DNA of 64,000 bases from Pseudoalteromonas citrea. Lineage in GTDB: Bacteria > Pseudomonadota > Gammaproteobacteria > Enterobacterales > Alteromonadaceae. Positions within the stretch are counted from its first letter, which is position 1. Each line of letters opens with the position of its first letter. The stretch is from NCBI RefSeq assembly GCF_000238375.3, contig NZ_AHBZ03000014.1, positions 868,001-932,000 of the forward strand, in the 5' to 3' direction. The position numbers and the translations under genes were made by a program. This document shows positions 19,649 to 30,669 of the stretch, in pieces. A model generated the notes under the pieces. The model did no database searches and was not told the DNA's origin. It worked only from the letters and a program-made list of their open reading frames with translations.

Positions 19649-20169
19649 AATATCTAAAACTGACACTTGTCACGCTTTTACTCTGTGCATTTGGCTACTT
19701 ATTAGTAGCCATTATGCCTAAGTCAACAATCCCCCTAACAACACATAATAGCGCTGTAGAAAAAGAACCGATGCAAAATACGCACGTTAATGTTCCTATC
19801 ATTGACGAACGGAAGTACCCAGTGCAATCTCAACGCACGACAAATATTGATAAGCCGCCACTTAAAAATATGACACCTCAACCTTCAGCTTATATTCCCC
19901 CTATAACCCAGTCACCGACTCCGATGCATTACACCGGAGACTTACACGATCACGAAGCTTATAAGCAATACCATACAAACCAAGAACGTGAACTAAAAAT
20001 AGCATTTACCGACGCCTCTAAACAAAAAATAATGCGCTTGGAAGCCCTGATCGCTCGAGGAATAAAAGAGGGGATCAGTCAAGATGAAATCGCATTTGCC
20101 AAAGAGAAAGTATCAGGCCTTAAAGCGATGAACAAACAACTACAAGATGAACTTAATATGCAGAACTAA
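19645..20169 (+). CDS. Single-pass membrane protein, third gene of the phospholipase operon
   Basis: The 174-residue protein overlaps the parvulin-like gene by ATGA. It has an N-terminal transmembrane anchor (LTLVTLLLCAFGYLLVAIM), a Pro/Thr-rich periplasmic linker (about residues 25-95) and a charged helical C-terminus with coiled-coil character (IMRLEALIARGIKEG, then FAKEKVSGLKAMNKQLQDEL). The layout of anchor, Pro-rich linker and helical domain recalls lipase-specific foldases, but I see no sequence signature of them. The function is unknown. Confidence 0.6.
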   Translation: MKYLKLTLVTLLLCAFGYLLVAIMPKSTIPLTTHNSAVEKEPMQNTHVNVPIIDERKYPVQSQRTTNIDKPPLKNMTPQPSAYIPPITQSPTPMHYTGDLHDHEAYKQYHTNQERELKIAFTDASKQKIMRLEALIARGIKEGISQDEIAFAKEKVSGLKAMNKQLQDELNMQN

Positions 20170-20615
20170 CGCGTTATACTGCGGCTAATAACGTATTAAT
20201 TATCGACTTCAGAGGTAACGGTGGTGGCAACTTTTACAGTGGATTAGCCTTGTCATCTTGCCTACTCCCCCTCGACCAATTCGATTGGCAGAATAAGAAT
20301 GCTGTACTTATCGACCATGTCACTTTTTCAGCGGCAATGAGTAACACAGCGCAGTTTAGAGCACTTTTAAACGCACAAATAATTGGTACTCCAAGCGGGG
20401 GCGATCCTAACCAGTATAGCGAAACCTATCAGCTTTCTTTGCCACACTCACATCGCCGTTATAGCCTATCAAAACGGTATTATTCGTTTAGTAGTGTTTC
20501 ATCGGATGCACTGTACCCGGACAAATTCCTCGCGCAATCATGGGATGAGTATCAACAAGGCATAGATCAACCATTGCTGAGCACGCTTTCTTTATTTAAA
20601 AATCTCCAGAGGTAG
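20157..20615 (+). pseudogene. C-terminal remnant of an S41 family peptidase
   Basis: The frame is open from 20157 (after a TAA at 20154) to 20615 and encodes VLIIDFRGNGGGNFYSG, the S41/tail-specific protease core. VLIDHVTFSAAMSNT follows with the expected Ser, then IIGTPSGGDPNQYSE. The PDZ and N-terminal parts are missing and no plausible start with a ribosome site exists. The only candidate is an internal TTG at 20250. The fragment overlaps the end of the previous gene by 13 bases in another frame, so it looks like a deletion scar. Confidence 0.7.
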
Positions 20616-20661
20616 TACACATCACGCTATACTATAATGACCACTTCACATAGAGATACCA

Positions 20662-21324
20662 ATGAGAACTTTATTACTAACACTGTGCATGCTTGTATTG
20701 GGCAATGTGTATGCTGCCGAAGAAAAGAAACAGCTCCCGCCATTAAACCCGGCCTATAAAGCAGAACATGCGATGGTCCTAATGAACCGAGGTTCTCGAA
20801 TCTATGCAGCTAACTTTCCAACGTATACAACCCCACACGATGTGCAAGTGGTCTACCAAATAGATAACCCAGATGTGGCATTTTTAAATTTAGTAAGAGA
20901 TGCAAACCTAATCACTATCAAGCCAAAACCCTTCAATATTGAACGCTTAATGCGTGGTGAAGAAATTACCGTGACCGCGGATATTTACGAAGGGCATTAC
21001 AAACAAGGTGGCAGCTTAGTATATAGCGACCGCGCCATTGTATTTAGCAAACAGCTCTATTCTCGTAAGCTCACAGATTTGGCTGAACCCTCAAAATGGC
21101 AAGAGTACGATATGATCACGGTTAAAGGCACGGAACGCATTTACGTACACAAAATTCAAAATAAACCGAGTTTTAATCACTTGATTTTTGTAGATTTAAC
21201 CGGTGCGTGTTTACAAAAGTTCAGAACATCAAAAGTGGTGCCTGCTGCAAACGAATTAATCTACAAATTCGTCAACTGCGGCACGCTAAAGCAGCTTTAT
21301 TATGATAGGAGTGGTTTAGAATAA
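20662..21324 (+). CDS. Secreted protein of unknown function
   Basis: The 220-residue protein has a typical signal peptide cleaved after NVYA. The mature domain is beta-rich (HDVQVVYQIDNPDVAFLNLV, then EEITVTADIYEG) and contains two cysteines (TGACLQKF, FVNCGTL). I do not recognise a named family, although similar proteins seem common in Alteromonadales. It has its own AGAGA-type ribosome site and no obvious operon partner. Confidence 0.65.
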   Translation: MRTLLLTLCMLVLGNVYAAEEKKQLPPLNPAYKAEHAMVLMNRGSRIYAANFPTYTTPHDVQVVYQIDNPDVAFLNLVRDANLITIKPKPFNIERLMRGEEITVTADIYEGHYKQGGSLVYSDRAIVFSKQLYSRKLTDLAEPSKWQEYDMITVKGTERIYVHKIQNKPSFNHLIFVDLTGACLQKFRTSKVVPAANELIYKFVNCGTLKQLYYDRSGLE

Positions 21325-21360
21325 GATAAATAACGCTTTTTATTCCAAGCCATAGAAACC

Positions 21361-21389
21361 TGCCTGTATATAAAAGTTTGATACAGGCA
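21361..21389. repeat. Perfect 9-bp inverted repeat (hairpin)
   Basis: TGCCTGTAT, 11-base loop, ATACAGGCA, in the space between two convergent genes. There is no T-run on either strand. A smaller hairpin (AATGGTA / TACCATT) lies at 21430-21452. Both could be factor-dependent or bidirectional terminators. Confidence 0.5.
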
Positions 21390-21463
21390 AGGGGCTAAAC
21401 ATTTCTTACCTATATCTTTTCATGACGCCAATGGTATTTAATAATTACCATTGCTAAATACAA

Positions 21464-22807
21464 CTATAAGTAATCCGGTAATGTGGATCTATCAACCATA
21501 ATAATGCCGTCATATACTTTTGCGAGCTCAACTTGAACATTAGTCGTTCCCCAGAACTTCGTTTCATAAGGCCGATGCAACCAATCGTCCTCAAGACCAG
21601 GTTGATTTACTTTACTAAAGGGTAAATATAATACATCTTGATTTGCAATAGCCGTTAGCGACTCTAATGAGTTTACGTTATGAGGCCTTACAGATAATGA
21701 CTCTCCACGATTACCCGCGCTGGCACCTTGATTCATATATAGCCCGATTGAAAATAAGTCATCCCCAAAGTATTCATTCAAGTGCATTCCCATTAACGGG
21801 TATTGGGTTCGGTGATCTGAATAATACTCAGCAATATGTGAATTGTGTGCCCAAATAGCCATTTTTTCATTAGGGTAGAGCTCAGTTGCTAACTCAATAA
21901 CGTTGTCAGCCATACTCTGATCTCGACTCGCCATTCCCTCTGCAATAGATCCGCCAACTCGCACCTCTTCTAAGCGCAACATACGGGAGAATGATGTTGC
22001 TAAAAACCGTGCTGTTTTTGATGTCATAGTAGAATGAATAAATAATGCTTGAAGCCTATCCAAGGCAGCTTGTGCATCAGGCAGAGTTGACGAAATAGTA
22101 TCGCATGACTGACTATTGTCTTGTATTTCACATGAATAACTCAACCGTGATATTTGTGCGATATCTAGGAATAAAGACTCTATATCTAAGGTAGTCGACA
22201 CACCTTCTGCATCAATCGCACTTTCAAAGTATTCAGTCATATAATTGGGCGTATCTAATAACCCTGATAACTGAACATCAAACCCCACAACTTTTAAAGG
22301 TCTATCCGTTGATTGTGTGTTAACAATATACTCGAACAAATCAAGTACTTCATGTGAGTGCCAGATACCAAATAGGCACCCCTGTAGTAAGTCTTTGCTT
22401 GCGAGCTTTCGTCCTTGGTTTACCTCTTGATTACAAGCAAATGCAGAACTTTCAAAGGCGATAACATTAAAATCATGATTTTTATGTAAGTACTTTATTA
22501 TTCTTGTTTTTATTTGACTCATTTGTCTCGAGCCATGGGTGCTTTCACCTAGCTGTACAATCCTTCGTTCTCCAATACTCGCAGCCAAAGTATGTAAATC
22601 ATCTACGGTATTTTCATCGGTTAATGAAATCAAGGGAACATGGTTTTGTATTACATAACGCTGGTACGTAGCTTCCCCTCCCAAGCTTGAATCACTGTCA
22701 GTTTGTATCGCTGTGACCGAACCGCTTTCGCCTTCACTAGAACCACAACCGCTCAACACACAACTTGTAAAAATAACAGAAAATATGCCCAATAACTTAA
22801 TTTTCAT
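21464..22807 (-). CDS. Erythromycin esterase-like family lipoprotein
   Basis: I start at 22807, where AAGGAAAG precedes a lipoprotein signal peptide with lipobox LSGC (Cys 21). This gives 447 residues. The enzyme domain has the Ere-family motifs VQLGESTHGSRQM, VIAFESSAFAC, WHSHEVLDLFEYI and MAIWAHNSHIAEY, which carry the His/Glu residues of the active site. Related proteins include true macrolide esterases and many hydrolases of unknown substrate. The lipid anchor implies a periplasmic or outer-membrane location. Macrolide resistance cannot be claimed from sequence. Confidence 0.8.
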   Translation of the reverse strand: MKIKLLGIFSVIFTSCVLSGCGSSEGESGSVTAIQTDSDSSLGGEATYQRYVIQNHVPLISLTDENTVDDLHTLAASIGERRIVQLGESTHGSRQMSQIKTRIIKYLHKNHDFNVIAFESSAFACNQEVNQGRKLASKDLLQGCLFGIWHSHEVLDLFEYIVNTQSTDRPLKVVGFDVQLSGLLDTPNYMTEYFESAIDAEGVSTTLDIESLFLDIAQISRLSYSCEIQDNSQSCDTISSTLPDAQAALDRLQALFIHSTMTSKTARFLATSFSRMLRLEEVRVGGSIAEGMASRDQSMADNVIELATELYPNEKMAIWAHNSHIAEYYSDHRTQYPLMGMHLNEYFGDDLFSIGLYMNQGASAGNRGESLSVRPHNVNSLESLTAIANQDVLYLPFSKVNQPGLEDDWLHRPYETKFWGTTNVQVELAKVYDGIIMVDRSTLPDYL

Positions 22808-22897
22808 AAGACTTTCCTTGTTCAAAATCAACATTCCCAAAGAAAAATAGCATATTTTTCAAACAGAAAAAAGCTTTGCTATACACATAATAGAAAC

Positions 22898-22925
22898 AAA
22901 AAAGGCCGCATCAGCGACCTTTTCC
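22898..22925 (-). terminator. Intrinsic terminator of purL
   Basis: On the minus strand AAAAGGTCGC and GCGGCCTTTT form a stem around TGAT, followed by a T-run. It lies about 30 bases after the purL stop. Confidence 0.75.
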
Positions 22926-22952
22926 AATTAGAAATTAGAGTGTTAAATTATC

Positions 22953-25900
22953 TTAACCCACATTCTTTCGTGCATTGCGGAACATACGCATCCACGGGCT
23001 ATCTTCTTTCCACTCATCAGGGTGCCATGAGTTTGCCACTGCGCGGAATACACGCTCTGGGTGTGGCATCATTACAGTCGCACGACCGTCAGTCGAGGTA
23101 ATACCGGTAATACCTTCAACAGAACCGTTCGGGTTATTAGGGTATTGTGTGGTTGGGTTACCGTAGTTATCAACAAACTTCAATGCCACAGTACCAGAGT
23201 GAATGGCAGTATCTACCGCACTCTGATTTGCAAATTCAGCATGACCTTCACCATGAGAAACCGCGATAGGCATACGAGAACCTGCCATCCCTTTAAAGAA
23301 CACTGACGGGCTTTCTTGCACTTCAACTAAGCTAAAGCGCGCTTCAAAGCGCTCTGACTTGTTCGTAACAAAACGTGGCCAGTGCTCAGTGCCAGGGATC
23401 AGCTCTTTCACCGTTGACAGCATCTGACAACCATTACACACACCTAAACTGAATGTATCTTCACGGTGGAAGAAGGTTTGGAACTGCTCACGCGCCATGT
23501 CATTGAACAAAATAGACTTCGCCCAGCCTTCACCGGCACCTAGTACGTCACCGTAAGAGAAACCACCACATGCCACTAAGCCTTTGAATTGCTCAAGTGT
23601 TAAACGGCCTTCTAAGATATCACTCATGTGTACATCAACAGCAGCAAACCCAGCACGGTTAAATGCAGCAGCCATTTCAATGTGTGAGTTAACTCCTTGC
23701 TCACGCAAGATAGCCATTTGTGGTTTTGCACCTGTTGCAATATAAGGCGCTGCAATGTCTTCGTTTAAATCGAAGCTTAACTTCACGTTTAGACCTGGGT
23801 CTTTGGCATCAAATTTAGCATCAAACTCTTGCTTAGCACACTCAGGATTATCACGAAGCGCCTGCATTTGATAGGTTGTTTCAGCCCAAATAGTGCGAAG
23901 TTCAGTACGCGTATTACTCAGTACTGCCTTACCAGCGCGGTTAAATATCACTGTGTCTTCGCTATTTAATGAGCCGATTTCATGGCTAATAGCTGTTAAA
24001 CCATGTGCGGCTAGTACATCGTGTACCGCGCTCAAGTCACTGTTACGTACTTGAATCACACCGCCGAGCTCTTCATTGTAAAGCGCTTCAATGTCGCTAC
24101 CTACCAAGCCATCTAGGTTTACTGTCACACCCGTGTGCCCAGCAAATGCCATTTCAGTCACGGTAGTAAATAGTCCACCGTCTGAACGGTCATGATAAGC
24201 AAGTAGCTTTTCATCAGCCACTAACGCTTGCATTGCGTTATAGAAACCTTTCAATAATTCAGGGTTATCTACATCTGGCGTTTTATCACCTAACTGCTTA
24301 TAAACTTGTGCCAAGCTTGACGCGCCCATGCGGTTTTGACCAGCACCTAAATCTAATAAGATGAGTGATGTTTCACCTTTGTCAGTACGTAATTGTGGCG
24401 TCACTGTTTTACGAATGTCTTCAACACGACCAAACGCCGTAATGATCAACGACAATGGTGAAGTAACAGACTTTTCTTCGCCATTCTCATCCCACTTGGT
24501 TTTCATCGACATAGAGTCTTTACCAACCGGAATGGTTAAGCCAAGTGCCGGACACAGCTCTTCACCCACGGCCTTAACCGCTTCATAAAGACCCGCATCT
24601 TCACCTGGGTGACCGGCAGCCGCCATCCAGTTCGCTGATAGCTTGATATTCTCTAAGCTACCGATATTTGTTCCTGCGATGTTAGTCAATGACTCAGCCA
24701 CTGCCAAACGTGCTGATGCACCATAGTTAAGTAGTGCCGCAGGTGTACGTTCACCCAATGACATAGCTTCACCATGATACGTATCATACGTTGCTGCTGT
24801 TACCGCACAGTTTGCAACTGGTACTTGCCACGGGCCAACCATCTGATCACGCGCAACTAAGCCTGTTACCGTGCGGTCACCAATGGTGATCAAAAAGGTT
24901 TTTTCAGCAATTGCTGGCAAACGTAATAAACGCTTTGCAGCCTCTTCTACATTGATGTTAGCAGTTTCAAGGGCACTGCCTTCAACCTGCTGAGAAGTCA
25001 CATCACGGTGCATTTTAGGCGCTTTACCTAACAATACATCCAACGGTAAATCCACTGGGTTGTTGTCAAAGTGGCTATCAGCAACGGTTAGATGACGCTC
25101 TTCTGTTGCTTCACCAATTACCGCATATTGTGCACGTTCACGCTTACAAATGGCTTCAAAACGGTCAAAGTCTTCAACACCTACTGCTAATACATAACGT
25201 TCTTGCGATTCGTTACACCAGATTTCGTGTGGTGCCATGCCCGGCTCATCGTTTGGAATATTACGTAGTTGGAACTTACCACCACGGCCACCATCATCCA
25301 CCAATTCAGGGAATGCATTAGATAAACCACCCGCACCCACATCATGGATAAAGGCAATTGGGTTTTCATCACCAAGCTGCCAACATTTATCGATAACTTC
25401 CTGACAACGACGTTCCATTTCAGGGTTTTCACGCTGTACAGAAGCAAAGTCTAAATCTTCGTTAGACTGGCCAGATGCCATTGATGATGCCGCACCGCCA
25501 CCTAAGCCGATGTTCATAGCAGGGCCACCTAGTGCAATCAGCTTTGCACCAACTGGAATTTCACCTTTTTGGACATGATCGGTACGAATGTTACCTAATC
25601 CACCGGCCAACATAATTGGCTTATGGTAACCACGTACTTCTTCGCCGTTATGGCTGGTAACTTTTTCTTCGTAAGTACGGAAATAACCCAAAAGATTTGG
25701 ACGACCAAACTCGTTGTTAAATGCCGCACCACCTAGTGGTCCTTCAGTCATAATGTCTAGTGCGTTAACAATACGCCCAGGCTTACCAAAGTCGCTTTCC
25801 CACGGCTGTTCAAAGCCCGGAATACGCAAGTTAGATACGGTAAAGCCCACTAAACCCGCTTTTGGTTTAGAACCACGGCCAGTTGCACCTTCGTCACGAA

Positions 25901-26849
25901 TTTCACCACCAGAGCCCGTTGAAGCACCTGAGAAAGGCGCAATAGCAGTTGGGTGGTTGTGGGTTTCAACTTTCATCAAGATCTCAATGTTCTCTTGATT
26001 ATAAGTGTACTCGCCCTCTTTATTTGGGAAGAAACGACCTGCTTTAGAACCCTTCATAACTGCGGCATTGTCTTTATATGCAGACAATACGTTTTCTGGG
26101 TTATTTTCAAAGGTGTTCTTAATCATTTTAAACAATGATTTAGGTTGTTCAGCACCGTCGATTGTCCAATCTGCATTGAAAATCTTATGACGACAATGCT
26201 CAGAGTTTGCTTGCGCAAACATAAATAACTCGATGTCGTTCGGATTACGCCCTAACTTTTGGAAGTTTTCTACCAAATAGTCAATTTCATCATCTGCTAA
26301 TGCAAAACCTTGCTCTACGTTTGCTGTTGCTAACGCTTCACGGCCACCACCTAGAATATCAACCGATGACATTGGACTTGGCTCATCAACATTGAATAAC
26401 GAGCCTGCGCTTTCTAGTTCAGAATGCACGGCTTCGGTCATGCGGTCATGTAATAGTGCCGCCGTTGCTGATAGTTGCTCAGCTGATAATTCGCCTTCAA
26501 CATAATAAGCAATACCACGCTCAACGCGATGTACTTGGCTTAAGCCACAGTTGTTTGCAATATCGGTTGCTTTTGATGCCCAAGGTGAAATCGTGCCTGG
26601 ACGAGGTGTAACCAAAATTAACTGACCCGCTGGCTCATGCTCAGCGATTGTCGGACCATACTCCAACAGCTTGTTTAACTTAACCAATTCGGCTTCAGAT
26701 AGTTCACTTGTTAAATCAGCAAAATGCATAAATTCAGCATAAATACCTGTGATAGGTAGGTTCGCATCAGCGCAGCTTTTAAGGATTTTTTGAACTCTAA
26801 AATCAGACAGTGCAGGAGCACCACGTAAGATCAACATAGGTATTTTCAT
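22953..26849 (-). CDS. purL: Phosphoribosylformylglycinamidine synthase (FGAM synthase), large form
   Basis: PurL catalyses the fourth step of purine synthesis (FGAR + Gln + ATP to FGAM). The 1298-residue protein is the single-chain gammaproteobacterial form: PurS-like N-terminus, two AIRS-type synthase halves ([27 protein letters not shown] in the first; [19 protein letters not shown] in the second), then a class-I glutaminase with nucleophile Cys in LGVCNGCQM and HGEGHAEF. Two starts are possible: the ATG at 26849, or one four codons later at 26837. Neither has a strong ribosome site. It is transcribed divergently from mltF. Confidence 0.96.
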   Translation of the reverse strand: MKIPMLILRGAPALSDFRVQKILKSCADANLPITGIYAEFMHFADLTSELSEAELVKLNKLLEYGPTIAEHEPAGQLILVTPRPGTISPWASKATDIANNCGLSQVHRVERGIAYYVEGELSAEQLSATAALLHDRMTEAVHSELESAGSLFNVDEPSPMSSVDILGGGREALATANVEQGFALADDEIDYLVENFQKLGRNPNDIELFMFAQANSEHCRHKIFNADWTIDGAEQPKSLFKMIKNTFENNPENVLSAYKDNAAVMKGSKAGRFFPNKEGEYTYNQENIEILMKVETHNHPTAIAPFSGASTGSGGEIRDEGATGRGSKPKAGLVGFTVSNLRIPGFEQPWESDFGKPGRIVNALDIMTEGPLGGAAFNNEFGRPNLLGYFRTYEEKVTSHNGEEVRGYHKPIMLAGGLGNIRTDHVQKGEIPVGAKLIALGGPAMNIGLGGGAASSMASGQSNEDLDFASVQRENPEMERRCQEVIDKCWQLGDENPIAFIHDVGAGGLSNAFPELVDDGGRGGKFQLRNIPNDEPGMAPHEIWCNESQERYVLAVGVEDFDRFEAICKRERAQYAVIGEATEERHLTVADSHFDNNPVDLPLDVLLGKAPKMHRDVTSQQVEGSALETANINVEEAAKRLLRLPAIAEKTFLITIGDRTVTGLVARDQMVGPWQVPVANCAVTAATYDTYHGEAMSLGERTPAALLNYGASARLAVAESLTNIAGTNIGSLENIKLSANWMAAAGHPGEDAGLYEAVKAVGEELCPALGLTIPVGKDSMSMKTKWDENGEEKSVTSPLSLIITAFGRVEDIRKTVTPQLRTDKGETSLILLDLGAGQNRMGASSLAQVYKQLGDKTPDVDNPELLKGFYNAMQALVADEKLLAYHDRSDGGLFTTVTEMAFAGHTGVTVNLDGLVGSDIEALYNEELGGVIQVRNSDLSAVHDVLAAHGLTAISHEIGSLNSEDTVIFNRAGKAVLSNTRTELRTIWAETTYQMQALRDNPECAKQEFDAKFDAKDPGLNVKLSFDLNEDIAAPYIATGAKPQMAILREQGVNSHIEMAAAFNRAGFAAVDVHMSDILEGRLTLEQFKGLVACGGFSYGDVLGAGEGWAKSILFNDMAREQFQTFFHREDTFSLGVCNGCQMLSTVKELIPGTEHWPRFVTNKSERFEARFSLVEVQESPSVFFKGMAGSRMPIAVSHGEGHAEFANQSAVDTAIHSGTVALKFVDNYGNPTTQYPNNPNGSVEGITGITSTDGRATVMMPHPERVFRAVANSWHPDEWKEDSPWMRMFRNARKNVG

Positions 26850-26884
26850 CCGGGGTTAGGGATTGAACGATATTTTGGGTCGCC

Positions 26885-26918
26885 ATTATAGTAGAAATAG
26901 CGGTTGGGTTTAACCCAA
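26885..26918 (-). promoter_or_regulatory. purL promoter with a palindrome over the -35 region
   Basis: The minus strand has a perfect TATAAT (26890-26885). Centred where the -35 should be, a 15-bp palindrome TTGGGTT-T-AACCCAA occupies 26904-26918. It looks like a repressor site, but it does not resemble the E. coli PurR box. Confidence 0.45.
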
Positions 26919-27070
26919 AATTGTCAAAACTCGTAAAAAATCCGTCACCTTATTTAAGCAACAAGGTAAAATATGGCTTTGTTGTATACAAAACAAGGTA
27001 CTGGGAGTTTTGCTTTCATTACACAATTTCGTTAACGTAGTTAATGATAAGGTTTTCTTAAGGCAAAAAA

Positions 27071-28432
27071 ATGCAACAATTAATACAGCTCATAATGGTT
27101 GTTGTCATACTTTTGATAACCGGATGCGATAAGACCCCACCGAATCAATTAGAGAAAATAAAACAAAAACAAGTCATTAAAATTGGTACTTTGGTTGGCC
27201 CAAGCAACTACTTTCAATCTCAAAGAGCAGAACAAGGCTTTGAATATGAGCTCAGCCAACATTTTGCACAATATTTAGGGGTACGCCTTCAAATTGTGCC
27301 TTTTTTTAGCCTTACAGAACTTTTTGAGCGTTTAAACAGCGGCGATCTTGACTTAGCGGCATCCGGACTAAGTTATCACCCGTTACGAGAATATCGTTTT
27401 GGCCCGAGTTATCGCAATGTAAGCCAAAAATTAGTCTATAAACAGGGTCGTATTCGTCCCAGAAGCTTTGCAGATATTGATGCGCCAATCATCGTCATTG
27501 AAGGCTCTAATCATGCATTATCGTTAGAAAAAATTCAGTACGAGTACCCCAGTTTAGAATGGCAGACAACCAACAATTTAGATGAGGAAGAGTTACTACA
27601 AGCAATTATTGATGAAGAGATTGACTTTACCATTGCCGACTCACATACCCTTGCGCTATTTCGACGCTATCACCCGAATGTGAGCATTGGCTTCTCCATC
27701 ACACAGGCCGATCACGTCGCTTGGGCTTTAAGAGACGATCATGATGACTCTTTATATGCGTTACTGATGCCTTTTTTTGAGAGTATGAACAACAGCGACA
27801 CACTTTATGCGTTAGAAGAAAAGTACTTTGGTCATATCAATGAATTTAACTATGTAAATACGCTTGCTTTTGTTGAGGCCAGTAATGATATTTTACCCAA
27901 ATACCGCGCTTGGTTTGAAGAGTATGCTGGCGAATTGGATTGGCGTTTACTGGCTGCGCTCAGTTATCAAGAGTCAATGTGGAATCCACGCGCTAAATCC
28001 CCAACTGGCGTGCGGGGCATTATGATGCTCACTCAGCCCACAGCTAAGCAGGTTGGTGTAACAAACCGGTTAAAACCAGAGCAAAATATTCGCGGTGGTG
28101 CCAAGTATTTACAAAAGCTAGTGAAGCGCATACCTAAAAATATTACTCAACCGGATAGAACCTGGTTTGCTCTTGCATCGTACAATGTAGGATGGGGCCA
28201 CGTGAACGATGCAAGGAAAATAACAAAGCAACAAAAGGGCGATCCTGATAGTTGGGCTGAGGTAAAAAAACGACTACCCCTTCTTATCAAAAAACGCTAC
28301 TATCGAAAAACAAGATATGGATATGCACGTGGAGATGTTGCCATCCAATATGTTGACAACATTCGTCGTTATTATGATGCCCTAATATGGTTAGATGAAA
28401 ATGGGGCACTCAATACAAGCAGTGACAAATAA
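27071..28432 (+). CDS. mltF: Membrane-bound lytic murein transglycosylase F
   Basis: MltF cleaves peptidoglycan glycan strands with 1,6-anhydro product formation. The 453-residue lipoprotein has lipobox LITGC (Cys 19), an N-terminal ABC-type solute-binding-like regulatory domain (VIKIGTLVGPSNYF to about residue 255), then a C-terminal SLT domain with catalytic Glu301 in YQESMWNPRAKSPTGVRG and ASYNVGWGH. The position divergent to purL is conserved in gammaproteobacteria. Confidence 0.95.
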   Translation: MQQLIQLIMVVVILLITGCDKTPPNQLEKIKQKQVIKIGTLVGPSNYFQSQRAEQGFEYELSQHFAQYLGVRLQIVPFFSLTELFERLNSGDLDLAASGLSYHPLREYRFGPSYRNVSQKLVYKQGRIRPRSFADIDAPIIVIEGSNHALSLEKIQYEYPSLEWQTTNNLDEEELLQAIIDEEIDFTIADSHTLALFRRYHPNVSIGFSITQADHVAWALRDDHDDSLYALLMPFFESMNNSDTLYALEEKYFGHINEFNYVNTLAFVEASNDILPKYRAWFEEYAGELDWRLLAALSYQESMWNPRAKSPTGVRGIMMLTQPTAKQVGVTNRLKPEQNIRGGAKYLQKLVKRIPKNITQPDRTWFALASYNVGWGHVNDARKITKQQKGDPDSWAEVKKRLPLLIKKRYYRKTRYGYARGDVAIQYVDNIRRYYDALIWLDENGALNTSSDK

Positions 28433-28525
28433 AATGCATCAAATAGATGTAAGTGTCATACTATTGCAATACATCCCTGTAATTCTGCCATGTGTGTTTT
28501 TTCTCTCACAAATAAGGAGGTGCCG

Positions 28526-29193
<668 letters not shown>

Positions 29194-29335
29194 CTACTAT
29201 TAAGAAGGGTTCGTCAAGAGTAAATATACCACATATTATTGCTAAAATTACCAAAATGACATGGCTCAACACGGCACACTTACGCTATAATTCGCCGCTT
29301 TTTTTATTTCTTGAGCTCAAACACACGGGTAAAAC

Positions 29336-30640
29336 ATGAAATTTCCGGGACGCCGTAGGCATAAACATTACTTTCCAGTGGAAGAGAAAGACCCTTTAAT
29401 AAACCAATTGGGCAATGACGACAGATTAAAACGCAGTTATATATGTGGTATTGATCAAATTGTCGTAGATATTGAGGCCAAAGTAGATCAAGCTTTTCTT
29501 GATGAGTTTGGTTTACAACGTGGTATGTCACAAGTGATAGCCAGTGATATAACCAATGCCTTATATGAGCGTTTAAAGCGCGATGATATGGTCGACTACG
29601 AATTCGCTGGTGGTACTATTGGTAATACAATGCACAACTATTCTGTGCTTGCGGATGACCGCTCGGTATTGCTTGGCGTAATGAGTGAAAACATCAATAT
29701 AGGGAGCTATGCATATAAGTTTTTGTGTAATACCTCTAGCCGTGTTGATTTAGATCACTTACAGCCCGTCGGAGGGCCGATTGGTCGTTGCTTTACACTC
29801 ATTGACGATAGTGGCGAACGTACTTTCGCTATTAGTGCTGGCCTAATGAACTATTTGCGTCCAGAGTCTATTTCAAAGACCCTGATCCAAGAAGCATCAG
29901 CGTTGGTGATCAGTGCGTACTTAATGCGGACTACGGGTGATGAAACAATGACCCAAGCAACCATGCAAGCCGTAGAGTATGCAAATCAAGCCGGCGTACC
30001 AGTTGTACTAACACTTGGTACCAAGTTCTTAATTGAAAAAGATCCAACTTGGTGGGCTGAGTTTGTCGAAAAGCATGTCGATATTTTGGCAATGAATGAA
30101 GAAGAAGGTGAAGCGATCACTGGCTTCTCAGACCCACTACTTGCAGCTGACAAAGCGCTAGATTGGGTTGATTTAGTCATTTGTACCGCGGGCCCTAAAG
30201 GCTTGTTTATGGCCGGATATGTTGAAGATAGCGTAAAGCGTGAAACTGAATACCCACTATTGCCTGGCGCTATCCCTGAATTTAATCAATATGAATTTTC
30301 GCGAGCGATGCGCAAAGCCGATTGCCCAAACCCAATTCGGGCTTATAGCCACACAGCGCCTTATATGGGTGGTCCAGATACCATTAAAAATACCAATGGT
30401 GCCGGTGATTGTGCGCTCGCAGCTGTGCTACATGACTTATCTGCCAACGAGTATCACAAATTAAATGTGCCAAACTCAGCCAAACATGAGCAAGCGGCAA
30501 TCACTTACTCATCACTGGCGCAAATAAGTAAATATGCAAATAGAGCAAGTTATGAAGTACTAGTACAGCACTCTCCACGATTATCTCGTGGCCTACCGGA
30601 ACGTGAAGATTCGTTAGAAACTTCTTATTGGGATAAATAA
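29336..30640 (+). CDS. gsk: Inosine-guanosine kinase
   Basis: Gsk phosphorylates inosine and guanosine in purine salvage. The 434-residue protein matches E. coli Gsk over its length: KFPGRRRHKHYFPV start, FAGGTIGNTMHNYSVLADDR, NTSSRVDLDHLQPVGGPIGR, the PfkB-type NTNGAGDCALAA near the C-terminus, and a final GLPEREDSLETSYWDK. The glutaminase gene faces it across a shared hairpin. Confidence 0.95.
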   Translation: MKFPGRRRHKHYFPVEEKDPLINQLGNDDRLKRSYICGIDQIVVDIEAKVDQAFLDEFGLQRGMSQVIASDITNALYERLKRDDMVDYEFAGGTIGNTMHNYSVLADDRSVLLGVMSENINIGSYAYKFLCNTSSRVDLDHLQPVGGPIGRCFTLIDDSGERTFAISAGLMNYLRPESISKTLIQEASALVISAYLMRTTGDETMTQATMQAVEYANQAGVPVVLTLGTKFLIEKDPTWWAEFVEKHVDILAMNEEEGEAITGFSDPLLAADKALDWVDLVICTAGPKGLFMAGYVEDSVKRETEYPLLPGAIPEFNQYEFSRAMRKADCPNPIRAYSHTAPYMGGPDTIKNTNGAGDCALAAVLHDLSANEYHKLNVPNSAKHEQAAITYSSLAQISKYANRASYEVLVQHSPRLSRGLPEREDSLETSYWDK

Positions 30641-30653
30641 CCCCAATAAGAAG
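30621..30653. terminator. Bidirectional hairpin between gsk and glsA
   Basis: A perfect 12-bp stem (CTTCTTATTGGG with CCCAATAAGAAG) has the gsk stop codon in its 9-base loop. It lies just before the glsA stop region on the other strand. T-runs are weak. Confidence 0.6.
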
Positions 30654-30669
30654 ACATATTGAGCTTAAG

